64,000 bases of DNA from Pseudomonas farris (GTDB lineage: Bacteria; Pseudomonadota; Gammaproteobacteria; Pseudomonadales; Pseudomonadaceae): positions 1 to 64,000 of the forward strand of contig NZ_JAHSTV010000001.1 of assembly GCF_019145235.1 (NCBI RefSeq), in the 5' to 3' direction. Below are positions 52,634 through 61,985 of this stretch, piece after piece. Made by a program: the position numbers and the translations under genes. The notes below the pieces were generated by a model, which saw nothing but the letters and a program-made list of their open reading frames with translations, was not told the origin of the DNA and ran no database searches. The stretch's first letter is position 1. Every line of letters starts with the position of its first letter.

Positions 52634-52930
52634 TCAAAGCCCCTCCTCCTCTTCCTCGTTCACGCGATCGCGCAGTTCTTTGCCTGGCTTGAAATGCGGA
52701 ACGAACTTGCCATCGAGGCTGACGGACTGACCGGTTTTCGGATTGCGGCCTACGCGCGGCGCGCGATAGTGCAGGGAGAAGCTGCCAAACCCACGGATCT
52801 CGATTCGATCACCGGTGGCCAGACATTGGGACATTTGCTCAAGCATGGTCTTGATGGCCAGCTCCACATCCTTGGATGAGAGCAGCCCTTGATGGGTGAC
52901 AATTCGTTCGATCAACTCCGACTTCGTCAT
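52634..52930 (-). CDS. ihfB: integration host factor subunit beta
   Basis: A 98-aa HU/IHF-type protein: [40 protein letters not shown] and the DNA-bending arm [29 protein letters not shown] with the intercalating Pro. [17 protein letters not shown] completes the body, and an acidic tail NEEEEEGL ends it. With IhfA it bends DNA in recombination and transcription. In P. aeruginosa ihfB (himD) borders the O-antigen locus, as it does here. Confidence 0.97.
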   Translation of the reverse strand: MTKSELIERIVTHQGLLSSKDVELAIKTMLEQMSQCLATGDRIEIRGFGSFSLHYRAPRVGRNPKTGQSVSLDGKFVPHFKPGKELRDRVNEEEEEGL

Positions 52931-53080
52931 ATTTTTCCCTTCTTTTTCAAGCAGCTAGGAAAAGCGCTTCAAAGGTTTTAGCATGCCCGGAGAAATTTGA
53001 ACAGCCCGAGTTTTGACATATCTTTCCCTGCAATGAGGTGCCCGATTTCGGAACATCCGAACATGGCTCAAACCCGGCAT

Positions 53081-53359
53081 TCATCTACAGATAACCAGCA
53101 TGGTGCGTGTCAGATAACCCGCGGGGTTGAAGCCAAAAGGGAACTCATCTTCTTCCTTCGCGTCATCGGACCTTACGACAACTTTATAACCTGCGCCCTT
53201 GCACTCCTTGGCGGCTCTCTTGTGACACTTCTCCCATCCGGAGCCCAATCCTGAACAATCGATCTCTATGCCACTGACTCCGCGTACCGCATGAGTTTTG
53301 GCGCTAGTGGTACAGCCTGCCAATGTCAGTACTGCTATCACGACAATGAGCTTGTTCAT
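53081..53359 (-). CDS. small putative lipoprotein, function unknown
   Basis: A 92-aa product with a lipoprotein signal (MNKLIVVIAVLTLAGCTTSA; lipobox LAGC, Cys 16). The short mature domain has IDCSGLGSGWEKCHKRAAKE, CKGAGYKVVVRSDDAKEE and a final Cys; the Cys-containing KCHKRAAKECKGAGYKVV pattern recurs in small enterobacterial and pseudomonad lipoproteins. The ATG at 53359 is the only good start. It lies on the ihfB strand 150 bp upstream of ihfB. The function is unknown. Confidence 0.75.
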   Translation of the reverse strand: MNKLIVVIAVLTLAGCTTSAKTHAVRGVSGIEIDCSGLGSGWEKCHKRAAKECKGAGYKVVVRSDDAKEEDEFPFGFNPAGYLTRTMLVICR

Positions 53360-53514
53360 TTATTTCCTTAGCCGGACGTCGTCCGACTGTCGCTCGCTTC
53401 AAGCTAAAGACTAGCCGCAAATAAATGATTGATCCTACTAAAGAAAGAGACAGCTTTGGGAGGCGATTGGTTTCATGGGCATTTTTGGGAAGAAAGCGTG
53501 ATCGCAAGATTCCG

Positions 53515-53525
53515 CCCCCCCCCCC
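53515..53525. repeat. 11-base poly-C tract upstream of an acyltransferase gene
   Basis: A run of eleven C residues lies about 120 bp before the GTG start of the acyltransferase at 53647. The surrounding 287-bp gap (53360-53646) has no convincing gene. Such homopolymers are prone to slippage and could change promoter spacing, although an effect is not shown. Confidence 0.7.
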
Positions 53526-53646
53526 AACCGATCCAGCACGAGGATTTTTTATCAAAATACCTCAGGCATCGTTACTGTTCTTGCAACGAAAGGATGCTGC
53601 TTTCACAATGACAGCGTGGAAGTATTTGGTTTAGGGAAGGGATCGC

Positions 53647-54756
53647 GTGTACAAACTTTCTTCGCTGCAAGCCGCCAGAGGCTTGGCAGCTCTTATGGTC
53701 GTTGCATTCCACTCACTGTTTATTAACGCCAAGTATGTAGAGAGCAAAAATCTTCTGCCTAAGATATTTTTCTTCGGACAAACCGGCGTTGATCTTTTCT
53801 TTGTAATCAGCGGTTTTGTGATGATTATCGCCTTCCGTGAAAAATTCGGAAAAAAAGGCGAAATATTCAACTTTCTGAAAGGCCGCTTCTTTCGTATATA
53901 CCCTACTTATTGGGTTTACTTTCTCGCCGTCTTTCTTGTATTCCAGATAAAGCCCGAAATAATGAATGGTTCGCAAGGCGGCAATGTCGACCTCACGGCT
54001 TCCTTGCTGCTACTACCTGCCTCGTCACTGCCATTGCTGATGGTCGCCTGGTCATTAATCCACGAAGTATGGTTCTACCTGGTCTTTGCCGCGATTCTGT
54101 TGCTGCCGTCCAAATGGGTACCCGGTGCTTTTTTCTTCTGGCTTGTAACAATCATTTGCGCCTCTTTATTCGCGGCCACGCCGGATAACCCATATTTACG
54201 CGTGATGACTCATGCGTTTTCCCTTGAGTTCATCTTTGGTGCATTGGCTGGCATCGCCTATTTGAAGCTGTCGAAAAAGCCCAAGCCCTCACCTTACTCT
54301 GCCGTCTCGACGGCACTTACCGGCCTCGGCGCTATTGCTTATGCCTTGAGCGGAGGAGTCGTCAACGGCTCAGACGTGATTCAATCGATATCCTTGGAGC
54401 GAGCCTTCGCGGTCGGAGGCGGATACACCCTTCTTCTGTTGGCGTGCGCACTGCAAGAGTCAAACAACAGATTGAAAGCAGTCAGCTTTCTAAAGTTGAC
54501 CGGAGACATGTCCTACTCACTTTATCTCTCGCATGTTTTGACACTAAGTGTATGCGGAAGGGTTTGGCTGTCGGCTGGATATACGGGGAGTGGCGCTTGG
54601 GGCGCGATAGTATTTTGGGCAGCTTCATACAGCGCTGTTATTTTAGTCGCCTACCTGAGTTATCGCTTGATCGAAAAGCCTTTACTAACACTTACGACCT
54701 TTTATAAAAAGCTAAACCTGGTTAAACACCCATCCGCTGCCAAGGGAGACATCTGA
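53647..54756 (+). CDS. acyltransferase 3 family membrane protein
   Basis: A 369-aa integral membrane acyltransferase with about ten helices. The N-terminus YKLSSLQAARGLAALMVVAF continues HSLFI, with the catalytic His and Arg; FGQTGVDLFFVISGFVMIIA and the RFFRIYPTYWVYFL segment follow. GDMSYSLYLSHVLTL is near the C-terminus. It should O-acylate a surface glycan. The GTG start follows GGAAGGG closely. It is inserted on the opposite strand between rpsA and ihfB, which are normally adjacent, and is more AT-rich than both. It is related in family only to the acyltransferase at 32906-33982. Confidence 0.9.
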   Translation: MYKLSSLQAARGLAALMVVAFHSLFINAKYVESKNLLPKIFFFGQTGVDLFFVISGFVMIIAFREKFGKKGEIFNFLKGRFFRIYPTYWVYFLAVFLVFQIKPEIMNGSQGGNVDLTASLLLLPASSLPLLMVAWSLIHEVWFYLVFAAILLLPSKWVPGAFFFWLVTIICASLFAATPDNPYLRVMTHAFSLEFIFGALAGIAYLKLSKKPKPSPYSAVSTALTGLGAIAYALSGGVVNGSDVIQSISLERAFAVGGGYTLLLLACALQESNNRLKAVSFLKLTGDMSYSLYLSHVLTLSVCGRVWLSAGYTGSGAWGAIVFWAASYSAVILVAYLSYRLIEKPLLTLTTFYKKLNLVKHPSAAKGDI

Positions 54757-54985
54757 TACACCAGCAAGAAAAAAGGATCGCCCGCCACAACCTGGGAACC
54801 TTCGCACTAGCCCCTTCGATGTATCTACACCAACGATTGCGCAGCCACCAACCAATGGAAAAACAGACACCCTTCTGCGGAGGAGAGTTTCTGACTCGCA
54901 AGCACTGACCTAGCCAGCTCAGCCAATCACCCTACCCCCGACGCACAAGAAGATGAAACTCGTTGGGCACATATATTCAAGACAC

Positions 54986-55016
54986 AAAAAAGGGCGACCG
55001 AAGTCGCCCTTTTTTT
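54986..55016 (-). terminator. rpsA intrinsic terminator (bidirectional)
   Basis: AGGGCGAC at 54991-54998 pairs with GTCGCCCT at 55003-55010 around a CGAA tetraloop, flanked by A6 and T7 runs. It lies 15 bp after the rpsA stop codon on the minus strand and could also end the acyltransferase transcript from the other side. Confidence 0.92.
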
Positions 55017-55031
55017 ATGGTCTGACAGAAC

Positions 55032-56723
55032 TTAGTTCTGCTTTTCCATTTGTGCACGCAACAGGTCGCCCAGAGTGGTAGGACCAGCAGCGATGCTATC
55101 CGAAGGCTTGTCTTTCAAGCTTTGGATGGCTTCTTTCTCGTCTTCAACGTCTTTCGACTTGATCGAGAGCTGGATTACGCGGCTCTTGCGGTCAACGCTG
55201 ATGATCTTGGCTTCTACTTCTTCGCCTTCTTTCAGAACGTTGCGCGCGTCTTCAACGCGGTCACGGCTGATTTCGGAGGCTTTCAGAGTCGCTTCGATAT
55301 CGTCGGCCAGAGTGATGATGGCGCCTTTAGCGTCAACTTCTTTCACGATGCCTTTAACGATGGCGCCTTTGTCGTTCTCTTGAACGTACTCGGAGAACGG
55401 ATCGCTTTCCAGTTGCTTGATACCCAGGGAGATGCGCTCGCGCTCTGGGTCAACCGACAGGATAACGGTGTCCAGCTCGTCGCCCTTCTTGAAGCGGCGA
55501 ACGGCTTCTTCGCCCACTTCGTTCCAGGAGATGTCGGACAGGTGAACCAGACCGTCGATGCCGCCGTCCAGACCAATGAAGATACCGAAATCGGTGATCG
55601 ACTTGATGGTGCCGGAGATTTTATCGCCCTTGTTGAACTGGCCAGAGAAATCTTCCCATGGGTTAGATTTGCACTGCTTGATGCCGAGGGAGATACGACG
55701 ACGCTCTTCGTCGATGTCCAGAACCATAACTTCCACTTCGTCGCCGACTTGTACGACTTTCGAAGGGTGGATGTTCTTGTTGGTCCAGTCCATTTCGGAA
55801 ACGTGTACCAGGCCTTCAACGCCTTCTTCCAGCTCAGCGAAGCAGCCGTAGTCGGTCAGGTTGGTTACACGAGCGGTAACGCGAGTGCTTTCTGGGTAAC
55901 GGGCTTTGATAGCAACCCATGGATCTTCGCCCAGTTGCTTGAGGCCCAGGGAAACACGATTGCGTTCGCGATCGTACTTCAGAACCTTGACATCGATCTC
56001 GTCGCCAACGTTGACGATTTCGGAAGGATGCTTGATACGCTTCCAAGCCATGTCGGTAATGTGCAGCAGGCCATCGACGCCACCCAGATCGACGAATGCG
56101 CCGTAATCGGTGAGGTTCTTGACGATACCTTTGACTTGTTGGCCTTCCTGCAGGGATTCCAGCAGAGCTTCACGCTCGGCGGAGTTCTCGGCTTCGAGGA
56201 CGCTACGACGGGAAACGACAACGTTGTTGCGTTTCTGGTCGAGTTTGATGACCTTGAATTCCAGCTCTTTGCCTTCCAGGTGCGTGGTGTCGCGCACTGG
56301 ACGGACGTCAACCAGAGAACCTGGCAGGAACGCACGGATGCCGTTAACGTCGACAGTGAAGCCGCCTTTAACCTTACCGTTGATAACGCCCTTGACCACT
56401 TCTTCGGCTGCGAAGGCTGCTTCCAGAACAATCCAGCATTCAGCGCGCTTGGCTTTTTCACGGGACAGCTTGGTTTCACCAAAGCCGTCTTCAACCGAGT
56501 CCAGAGCAACGTGAACTTCGTCACCGACGTTGATAGTCAGTTCGCCAGCATCGTTGTAGAACTGCTCAAGCGGGATGAGTGCTTCAGACTTCAGGCCAGC
56601 GTGAACGGTTACCCAGCGAGCTTGGTAATCGATATCAACGATAACACCGGTGATGATGGAGCCTGCCTGAAGGTTCAGGGTTTTTAGGCTTTCTTCAAAG
56701 AGTTCCGCAAAGCTTTCGCTCAT
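55032..56723 (-). CDS. rpsA: 30S ribosomal protein S1
   Basis: A 563-aa S1 protein with six S1-type OB domains. The repeating signatures are visible: [58 protein letters not shown] and [20 protein letters not shown]. Domains 1 and 2 (about 1-170) bind the ribosome and domains 3-6 bind mRNA. Length is normal. The 120-bp gap to cmk upstream contains a structured leader. It is one of the conserved right-hand markers of the polysaccharide locus. Confidence 0.98.
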   Translation of the reverse strand: MSESFAELFEESLKTLNLQAGSIITGVIVDIDYQARWVTVHAGLKSEALIPLEQFYNDAGELTINVGDEVHVALDSVEDGFGETKLSREKAKRAECWIVLEAAFAAEEVVKGVINGKVKGGFTVDVNGIRAFLPGSLVDVRPVRDTTHLEGKELEFKVIKLDQKRNNVVVSRRSVLEAENSAEREALLESLQEGQQVKGIVKNLTDYGAFVDLGGVDGLLHITDMAWKRIKHPSEIVNVGDEIDVKVLKYDRERNRVSLGLKQLGEDPWVAIKARYPESTRVTARVTNLTDYGCFAELEEGVEGLVHVSEMDWTNKNIHPSKVVQVGDEVEVMVLDIDEERRRISLGIKQCKSNPWEDFSGQFNKGDKISGTIKSITDFGIFIGLDGGIDGLVHLSDISWNEVGEEAVRRFKKGDELDTVILSVDPERERISLGIKQLESDPFSEYVQENDKGAIVKGIVKEVDAKGAIITLADDIEATLKASEISRDRVEDARNVLKEGEEVEAKIISVDRKSRVIQLSIKSKDVEDEKEAIQSLKDKPSDSIAAGPTTLGDLLRAQMEKQN

Positions 56724-56841
56724 TTTAATTCCTGTTGAATAAGGGCGAAGGATACGCCCATCTCCACATCCCAGACGATGTGGGTTACGTTCATTTAAAG
56801 AAACGGCACAGGACTATGACTGGTCCCCTGGGTCGTTTCTT
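56724..56841 (-). promoter_or_regulatory. rpsA structured leader, likely S1 autoregulatory region
   Basis: In transcript sense three hairpins precede the rpsA ATG. AAGAAACG pairs with CGTTTCTT (56834-56841 with 56798-56805), CCACATC with GATGTGG (56783-56777 with 56770-56764), and GGGCG with CGCCC (56759-56755 with 56747-56743). A plain AGGA Shine-Dalgarno lies before the start. E. coli rpsA has a three-hairpin leader through which S1 controls its own translation; the same arrangement is inferred here. Confidence 0.55.
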
Positions 56842-56843
56842 GG

Positions 56844-57533
56844 TCACCCGGCGATATCGCGAATGGCGATTTCACTCATGATGCGTTCCAGCACCTGATC
56901 GATGGATAATTCCGTGGAATCCAGCTGGATGGCGTCAGCCGCCGGTTTGAGCGGGGCTACCGCTCGCTGGGTGTCGCGCTCATCGCGCGCACGTATCTCA
57001 TCTAGCAGACTCGACAGACTAACACCATCGACTTTGCCCTTCAACTGCAAGTATCGACGGCGCGCACGCTCCTCGGCACTGGCGGTCAGGAAAATCTTCA
57101 ATGGCGCGTCGGGAAATACCACCGTGCCCATGTCGCGACCATCGGCCACCAGACCCGGTGATTCCTGAAAGGCCCGCTGGCGCTGAAGCAGCGCCTCACG
57201 AACGGCGGGCAACGCAGCAACCTGCGAGGCGCCCGAGCCGATACTTTCGGTGCGAATGATATCGCTGACTTCATCGCCTTCCAGAATAATGCGCTGCAAC
57301 TGACCGTCGGTCGCAGCGATGAATTGCACATCCAGATGAGCGGCAAGTTTTTTCAGCAGCTCTTCATTCGTCAGATCGACGCCATGGTTATACGCCGCGA
57401 ACGCCAGCAATCGATACAGCGCACCGGAATCCAGCAAGTTCCAGCCCAGGCGCTTGGCCAGCATCCCTGCGACTGTGCCCTTGCCAGAGCCGCTTGGCCC
57501 ATCAATGGTGATGACCGGTGCGATGATTTTCAC
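56844..57533 (-). CDS. cmk: cytidylate kinase
   Basis: A 229-aa CMP/dCMP kinase. The P-loop is [20 protein letters not shown] (Gly-rich, about 6-25), with [35 protein letters not shown] NMP-binding block (here [18 protein letters not shown]) and the lid [15 protein letters not shown]. The GTG at 57533 overlaps the aroA stop as GTGA, so it is coupled to the aromatic gene upstream; the 28-codon upstream extension is inside aroA and rejected. The order aroA-cmk-rpsA is standard in pseudomonads. Confidence 0.95.
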   Translation of the reverse strand: MKIIAPVITIDGPSGSGKGTVAGMLAKRLGWNLLDSGALYRLLAFAAYNHGVDLTNEELLKKLAAHLDVQFIAATDGQLQRIILEGDEVSDIIRTESIGSGASQVAALPAVREALLQRQRAFQESPGLVADGRDMGTVVFPDAPLKIFLTASAEERARRRYLQLKGKVDGVSLSSLLDEIRARDERDTQRAVAPLKPAADAIQLDSTELSIDQVLERIMSEIAIRDIAG

Positions 57534-59737
57534 GACTGAGCCTCTTGTGCAACGCGGATACCGACCTGCGCACACAGCGCGAGGAAGTTCGGGAACGAGG
57601 TCGCAACGTTGGCGCAATCATGGATGCGGATCGGTGCGCTAGCGCGCAAAGAAGCCACGCTGAAAGCCATGGCAATCCGGTGATCGCCGTGACCGTGCAC
57701 TTCGCCGCCGCCGATCTGGCCGCCGTCGATGATGATGCCGTCCGGGGTTGGCTCGCACTTGACGCCCAACGCCAGCAGACCATCCGCCATCACCTGGATC
57801 CGGTCCGACTCCTTCACGCGCAGCTCTTCGGCGCCACGCAGCACAGTGCGCCCTTCGGCACATGCAGCGGCCACGAACAGCACCGGGAACTCGTCGATAG
57901 CCAGTGGAACCAGCGCCTCGGGGATCTCGATACCTTTGAGTTTAGCTGCCCGTACGCGCAGATCCGCTACCGGTTCGCCGCCAACTTCACGCTGGTTTTC
58001 CAGGGTGATGTCAGCGCCCATCAGGCGCAGGATGTCGATCACGCCGGTACGGGTCGGGTTGATGCCGACGTGCTCAAGCACCAGCTCCGAACCTTCGGCA
58101 ATCGACGCCGCCACCAGGAAGAACGCCGACGACGAGATATCGCCCGGCACTTCAATGTGGGTCGCGGTCAACTTGTGGCCGGACTCGACCGAGGCAGTCG
58201 CGCCGTTGACGGTCACCGGGTAGCCGAAGCCGCGCAGCATGCGCTCGGTGTGGTCGCGAGTCGGTGCCGGCTCGGTGACGGTGGTCTTGCCTTCGGCATA
58301 CAGACCAGCCAGCAACAGGCAGGATTTAACCTGGGCGCTGGCCATCGGCATGGTGTAAGTCAGGCCCTTGAGCTTGTTGCCGCCACGAATGGTCATCGGT
58401 GGACGACCTTCAGCAGCGGTCTCGATCACGGCGCCCATTTCACGCAGCGGATTGGCCACGCGATTCATCGGACGCTTGGACAGCGAGGCGTCGCCGGTCA
58501 GCGTGCTGTCGAAGTTCTGCGCAGCCAACAGGCCAGACAGCAGACGCATCGAAGTGCCGGAGTTGCCCAGATAGATCGGGCCCGGCGCAGGCTTCAGGCC
58601 ATGCAGGCCGACGCCGTGAATGGTCACACGACCGTGGTGCGGACCTTCGATGACGACACCCATGTCGCGGAAAGCTTGCAAGGTCGCCAGAGCGTCTTCG
58701 CCCTCGAGGAAACCTTCCACTTCGGTGACGCCTTCAGCCAGGGAACCGAGCATGATCGAACGGTGGGAAATCGATTTGTCGCCCGGTACACGAATCCGCC
58801 CAGTCAGGCGGCCACCAGGTTGTGCCAGGAAAATCAGATCGTTGGAATTCATAGCGTCCACATAGGCCCGGCGGGCCAGGATTTTACTGAAATGCTCGCG
58901 GGCAACCCGGGCGCGAGTGAACACGCCCAATAATTGGTGCCCATCCCCTGCATCGACCGCGTCGCGCAAGGCGTCGAGGTCGCTGCGAAATGTATCGAGT
59001 GTGCGCAGGACAGCTTCGCGGTTGGCGAGGAAGATGTCGTGCCACATGACCGGGTCGCTACCGGCGATTCTTGTGAAATCGCGGAAACCGCCCGCAGCGT
59101 AACGGAAGATCTCAAGATTTTCATTGCGTTTGGCCAACGAATCGACCAAACCGAACGCCAGCAAGTGCGGCAAATGGCTGGTCGCCGCCAACACTTCGTC
59201 GTGACGCTCGACCTGCATGTGCTCGACGTCTGCGCCCAGTTCGCGCCACAACCGGTCAACCACTGCCAGCGCGGCCGGGTCGGTCTGATCCAGCGGCGTC
59301 AGAATGACTTTATGGCGACGGAACAGTTCGGCATTGGAGGCTTCCACCCCGCTCTGCTCGGAACCGGCAATCGGATGCCCCGGCACGAAACGCGTTGGCA
59401 TACCGCCAAACGCTTCGGTCGCCGCGCGCACCACATTACCCTTGGCGCTACCGACGTCGGTCAGAATCGCTTGCCCCAGATTCATGCCCGCCAACAGCGC
59501 GAGCAATTTCTCCATGGCCAGGATCGGCACCGCCAGCTGAATCACGTCAGCGCCCTGGCAAGCCTTAGCCAGGTCTTCTTCGCAGCGATCCACCACGCCC
59601 AACTCGACCGCCAGCTTGCGCGACTGCGGGTCGAGATCGACCCCGACCACTTCGCGGCACAGACCGCTTTCACGCAAACCCTTGGCAAACGAACCGCCGA
59701 TCAACCCCAGGCCGACCACCACCAGGCGACCGATCAT
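57530..59737 (-). CDS. bifunctional prephenate dehydrogenase / EPSP synthase (TyrA-AroA fusion)
   Basis: A 735-aa fusion protein. The N-terminal ~290 residues are Tyr[21 protein letters not shown] (NAD loop), [38 protein letters not shown] and the helical dimer domain. From about 300 onward the AroA domain starts with [20 protein letters not shown] and continues through [20 protein letters not shown] and [20 protein letters not shown]. Further AroA blocks are [17 protein letters not shown] and [12 protein letters not shown] [13 protein letters not shown]. It serves tyrosine and chorismate synthesis. A GTG at 59773 overlaps the hisC stop and has an AAGG site, so a 747-aa form is possible; ATG 59737 fits the TyrA core. 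The fusion is typical of Pseudomonas. Confidence 0.94.
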   Translation of the reverse strand: MIGRLVVVGLGLIGGSFAKGLRESGLCREVVGVDLDPQSRKLAVELGVVDRCEEDLAKACQGADVIQLAVPILAMEKLLALLAGMNLGQAILTDVGSAKGNVVRAATEAFGGMPTRFVPGHPIAGSEQSGVEASNAELFRRHKVILTPLDQTDPAALAVVDRLWRELGADVEHMQVERHDEVLAATSHLPHLLAFGLVDSLAKRNENLEIFRYAAGGFRDFTRIAGSDPVMWHDIFLANREAVLRTLDTFRSDLDALRDAVDAGDGHQLLGVFTRARVAREHFSKILARRAYVDAMNSNDLIFLAQPGGRLTGRIRVPGDKSISHRSIMLGSLAEGVTEVEGFLEGEDALATLQAFRDMGVVIEGPHHGRVTIHGVGLHGLKPAPGPIYLGNSGTSMRLLSGLLAAQNFDSTLTGDASLSKRPMNRVANPLREMGAVIETAAEGRPPMTIRGGNKLKGLTYTMPMASAQVKSCLLLAGLYAEGKTTVTEPAPTRDHTERMLRGFGYPVTVNGATASVESGHKLTATHIEVPGDISSSAFFLVAASIAEGSELVLEHVGINPTRTGVIDILRLMGADITLENQREVGGEPVADLRVRAAKLKGIEIPEALVPLAIDEFPVLFVAAACAEGRTVLRGAEELRVKESDRIQVMADGLLALGVKCEPTPDGIIIDGGQIGGGEVHGHGDHRIAMAFSVASLRASAPIRIHDCANVATSFPNFLALCAQVGIRVAQEAQS

Positions 59738-59765
59738 AGGTTGAGCAGATTGCAGTGCAGTGACA

Positions 59766-60878
59766 TCAACCACGAGCCATAACCTTGGTCAGCGCCTCGA
59801 GGAAGCGGCTGTTTTCAGCCGGCAAACCAATGGTGATACGCAGGTGGTTCGGCATGCCGTAGTTGGCCACCGGACGCACGATCACACCTTCACGCAGCAA
59901 CCCCTCGAACACAGGAGCGGCAACGCGACCCAGATCGACACAGATGAAGTTGCCTTTGGATGGAATCCAGCTCAGACCCAGCTCGCGGAAACCCGCTTGC
60001 AGCTGCTGCATGCCGGACTCGTTCAGGCGACGGCTTTCGGCCAGGTACTCGACGTCTTGCAACGCGGCACAAGCGGCAGCCAGCGCGAGACTGTTGACGT
60101 TGAATGGCTGACGCACGCGATTCAGCACATCGGCGACGATGGCCGAGGACAAGCCGTAACCGACCCGCAGCGACGCCAGACCATAGGCCTTGGAGAAGGT
60201 GCGCGAGACCAGCAGATTCGGATAGGCCGCCAGATAGTCCAGGCCATCGGGCAAGTCGCTGCCTTCGGCGTATTCGATGTAGGCCTCGTCCAGCACCACC
60301 AGCACATGAGCCGGTACGTCCTGCAGGAAATCATCCAGCGCTTGGGCGTCGAACCAGGTCCCGGTCGGGTTGTTCGGGTTGGCAATGAACACCACGCGAG
60401 TATCGGCATCGATCGCGGCCAGCATGGCCGACAGATCATGACCCCAGTCTTTGGCCGGGATCACTTTTGCCTGGGCACCGACGGCCTGGGTCACGATCGG
60501 ATAGACCGCAAACGCATGCGCGCTGAACACCGCGTTCAGGCCCGGCGCCAGATAGGCGCGCGCCACCAGCTCCAGAATGTCGTTGGAGCCGTTGCCCAGC
60601 GTCACTTGGTTCAGCTCGACGCGACACTGATCGGCCAGCAGGGTCTTGAGCGCAAAACCGTTGCCGTCCGGATAGCGGGTCAGCTCGGTCAGCGCTTCGC
60701 GAATCGCTGCCAGCGCCTTGGGACTGGCGCCCAACGGGTTTTCGTTGCTCGCCAGTTTGACGATATTGGCCGGATCGAGGTTCAGCTCACGAGCCAGTTC
60801 GTCCACGGGTTTGCCCGGAACGTAAGGCGAAAGTTGTTGCACGCCCGGCTGTGCCAGAGCGAGGAAGTTGCCACTCAT
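59766..60878 (-). CDS. hisC: histidinol-phosphate aminotransferase
   Basis: A 370-aa fold-type I PLP aminotransferase. KLASNENPLGASPKALAAIR (substrate/PLP region), VTLGNGSNDILELVARAYL, IANPNNPTGTW and VVLDEAYIEYAE lead to the PLP Lys in VSRTFSKAYGLASLRVGYG (about 227). RPVANYGMPNHLRITIGLP closes the domain. Position between pheA and tyrA-aroA suggests it may also serve phenylalanine/tyrosine transamination, as proposed for the second HisC-like protein of pseudomonads. The end overlaps the GTG form of tyrA-aroA. Confidence 0.93.
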   Translation of the reverse strand: MSGNFLALAQPGVQQLSPYVPGKPVDELARELNLDPANIVKLASNENPLGASPKALAAIREALTELTRYPDGNGFALKTLLADQCRVELNQVTLGNGSNDILELVARAYLAPGLNAVFSAHAFAVYPIVTQAVGAQAKVIPAKDWGHDLSAMLAAIDADTRVVFIANPNNPTGTWFDAQALDDFLQDVPAHVLVVLDEAYIEYAEGSDLPDGLDYLAAYPNLLVSRTFSKAYGLASLRVGYGLSSAIVADVLNRVRQPFNVNSLALAAACAALQDVEYLAESRRLNESGMQQLQAGFRELGLSWIPSKGNFICVDLGRVAAPVFEGLLREGVIVRPVANYGMPNHLRITIGLPAENSRFLEALTKVMARG

Positions 60879-60890
60879 TTGCTACCGCCC

Positions 60891-61985
60891 TTAGAGAACT
60901 GCTTTCGGGTAGGAACCCAGCACTTTGAGTGCTACTGCTTCCTGACTGATCTTTTCCAGCACACCTTTGACCAGCGGGTCGCGGTGGTGGCCGACGAAGT
61001 CGATGAAGAACACGTAGGTCCATTTACCGCTGCGCGACGGACGGGTCTCGATGCGTGTCAGGTCGATGCCGTTGTCATGGAACGGCACCAGCAGCTCGTG
61101 GAGCGCGCCGGGTTTGTTGCTCATGGAGACGATGATCGAGGTCTTGTCGTCGCCGGTCGGCGGTACTTCCTGGCTGCCGATCATCAGGAATCGTGTGGAG
61201 TTGTCCGGACGATCCTCGATTTTTTCGGCCAGACGAGTCAACCCATACAGACCAGCGGCCATGTCGCCGGCGATCGCCGCCGAGTTCCACTCACCCTTGA
61301 CCCGCTTGGCCGCTTCGGCGTTGCTCGAAACCGCCACGCGCTCGACATTCGGGTAATGGGCGTCCAGCCACTTGCGGCACTGGGCCAGGGACTGGGCGTG
61401 GGAATAGATACGGCTGATGCTGTCGGTCTTGGTGTTTTCACCGACCAACAGGTGATGGTGAATACGCAGCTCGACTTCGCCACAGATCACCATGTCGTGC
61501 TCGAGGAAGCTGTCGAGGGTGTGGTTGACCGCGCCCTCGGTGGAGTTTTCCACCGGGACCACGCCAAAGTTCACCGCACCGGCCGCGACTTCACGGAACA
61601 CTTCGTCGATCGCTGCCATCGGCTTGCTGATCACTGCATGGCCGAAGTGCTTCATGGCTGCAGCCTGAGTGAAGGTCCCTTCAGGGCCGAGGTAAGCCAC
61701 CTTCAGCGGCTGCTCGAGGGCCAGGCACGAGGACATGATTTCGCGGAACAGCCGCGCCATCTCTTCGTTGCCCAGCGGCCCCTGGTTACGCTCCATCACA
61801 CGCTTGAGCACCTGAGCTTCACGCTCAGGACGATAGAACACCGGCACTTCGCCTTCGGCCAGCGAGGCCATCTTTACTCGCGCAACTTCCTGGGCGCAAC
61901 GTGCGCGCTCACTAATCAGCTCCAGGACTTTTTCGTCCAGAGCATCAATGCGCAGGCGCAGTGCCTTGAGTTCTTGCTCAGACAT
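60891..61985 (-). CDS. pheA: chorismate mutase / prephenate dehydratase (P-protein)
   Basis: A 364-aa bifunctional P-protein. Residues 1-90 are the helical chorismate mutase (LKALRLRIDALDEKVLELIS, YRPEREAQVLKRVMERNQGP). Next is prephenate dehydratase with VAYLGPEGTFTQAAAMKHFG, GVVPVENSTEGAVNHTLDSF and the TRFLMIGSQE motif. The C-terminal ACT domain (TSIIVSMSNKPGALHELLVP, with the ESRPSR-like ETRPSRSGKWTYVFFIDF) binds phenylalanine for feedback. It overlaps serC by one base (TAATG) and precedes hisC by 12 bp, so the genes form an operon. Confidence 0.97.
   Translation of the reverse strand: MSEQELKALRLRIDALDEKVLELISERARCAQEVARVKMASLAEGEVPVFYRPEREAQVLKRVMERNQGPLGNEEMARLFREIMSSCLALEQPLKVAYLGPEGTFTQAAAMKHFGHAVISKPMAAIDEVFREVAAGAVNFGVVPVENSTEGAVNHTLDSFLEHDMVICGEVELRIHHHLLVGENTKTDSISRIYSHAQSLAQCRKWLDAHYPNVERVAVSSNAEAAKRVKGEWNSAAIAGDMAAGLYGLTRLAEKIEDRPDNSTRFLMIGSQEVPPTGDDKTSIIVSMSNKPGALHELLVPFHDNGIDLTRIETRPSRSGKWTYVFFIDFVGHHRDPLVKGVLEKISQEAVALKVLGSYPKAVL

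Noticed and set aside
53425..53634. 70-codon plus-strand frame containing the poly-C tract
   Set aside because: It is in the same frame as the following acyltransferase but a TAG separates them, and it has no ribosome-binding site or homology, so a phase-variable fusion is not supported.
55050..56687. 545-codon open frame antisense to rpsA
   Set aside because: Mirror of rpsA codon bias; no start signal or known domains.
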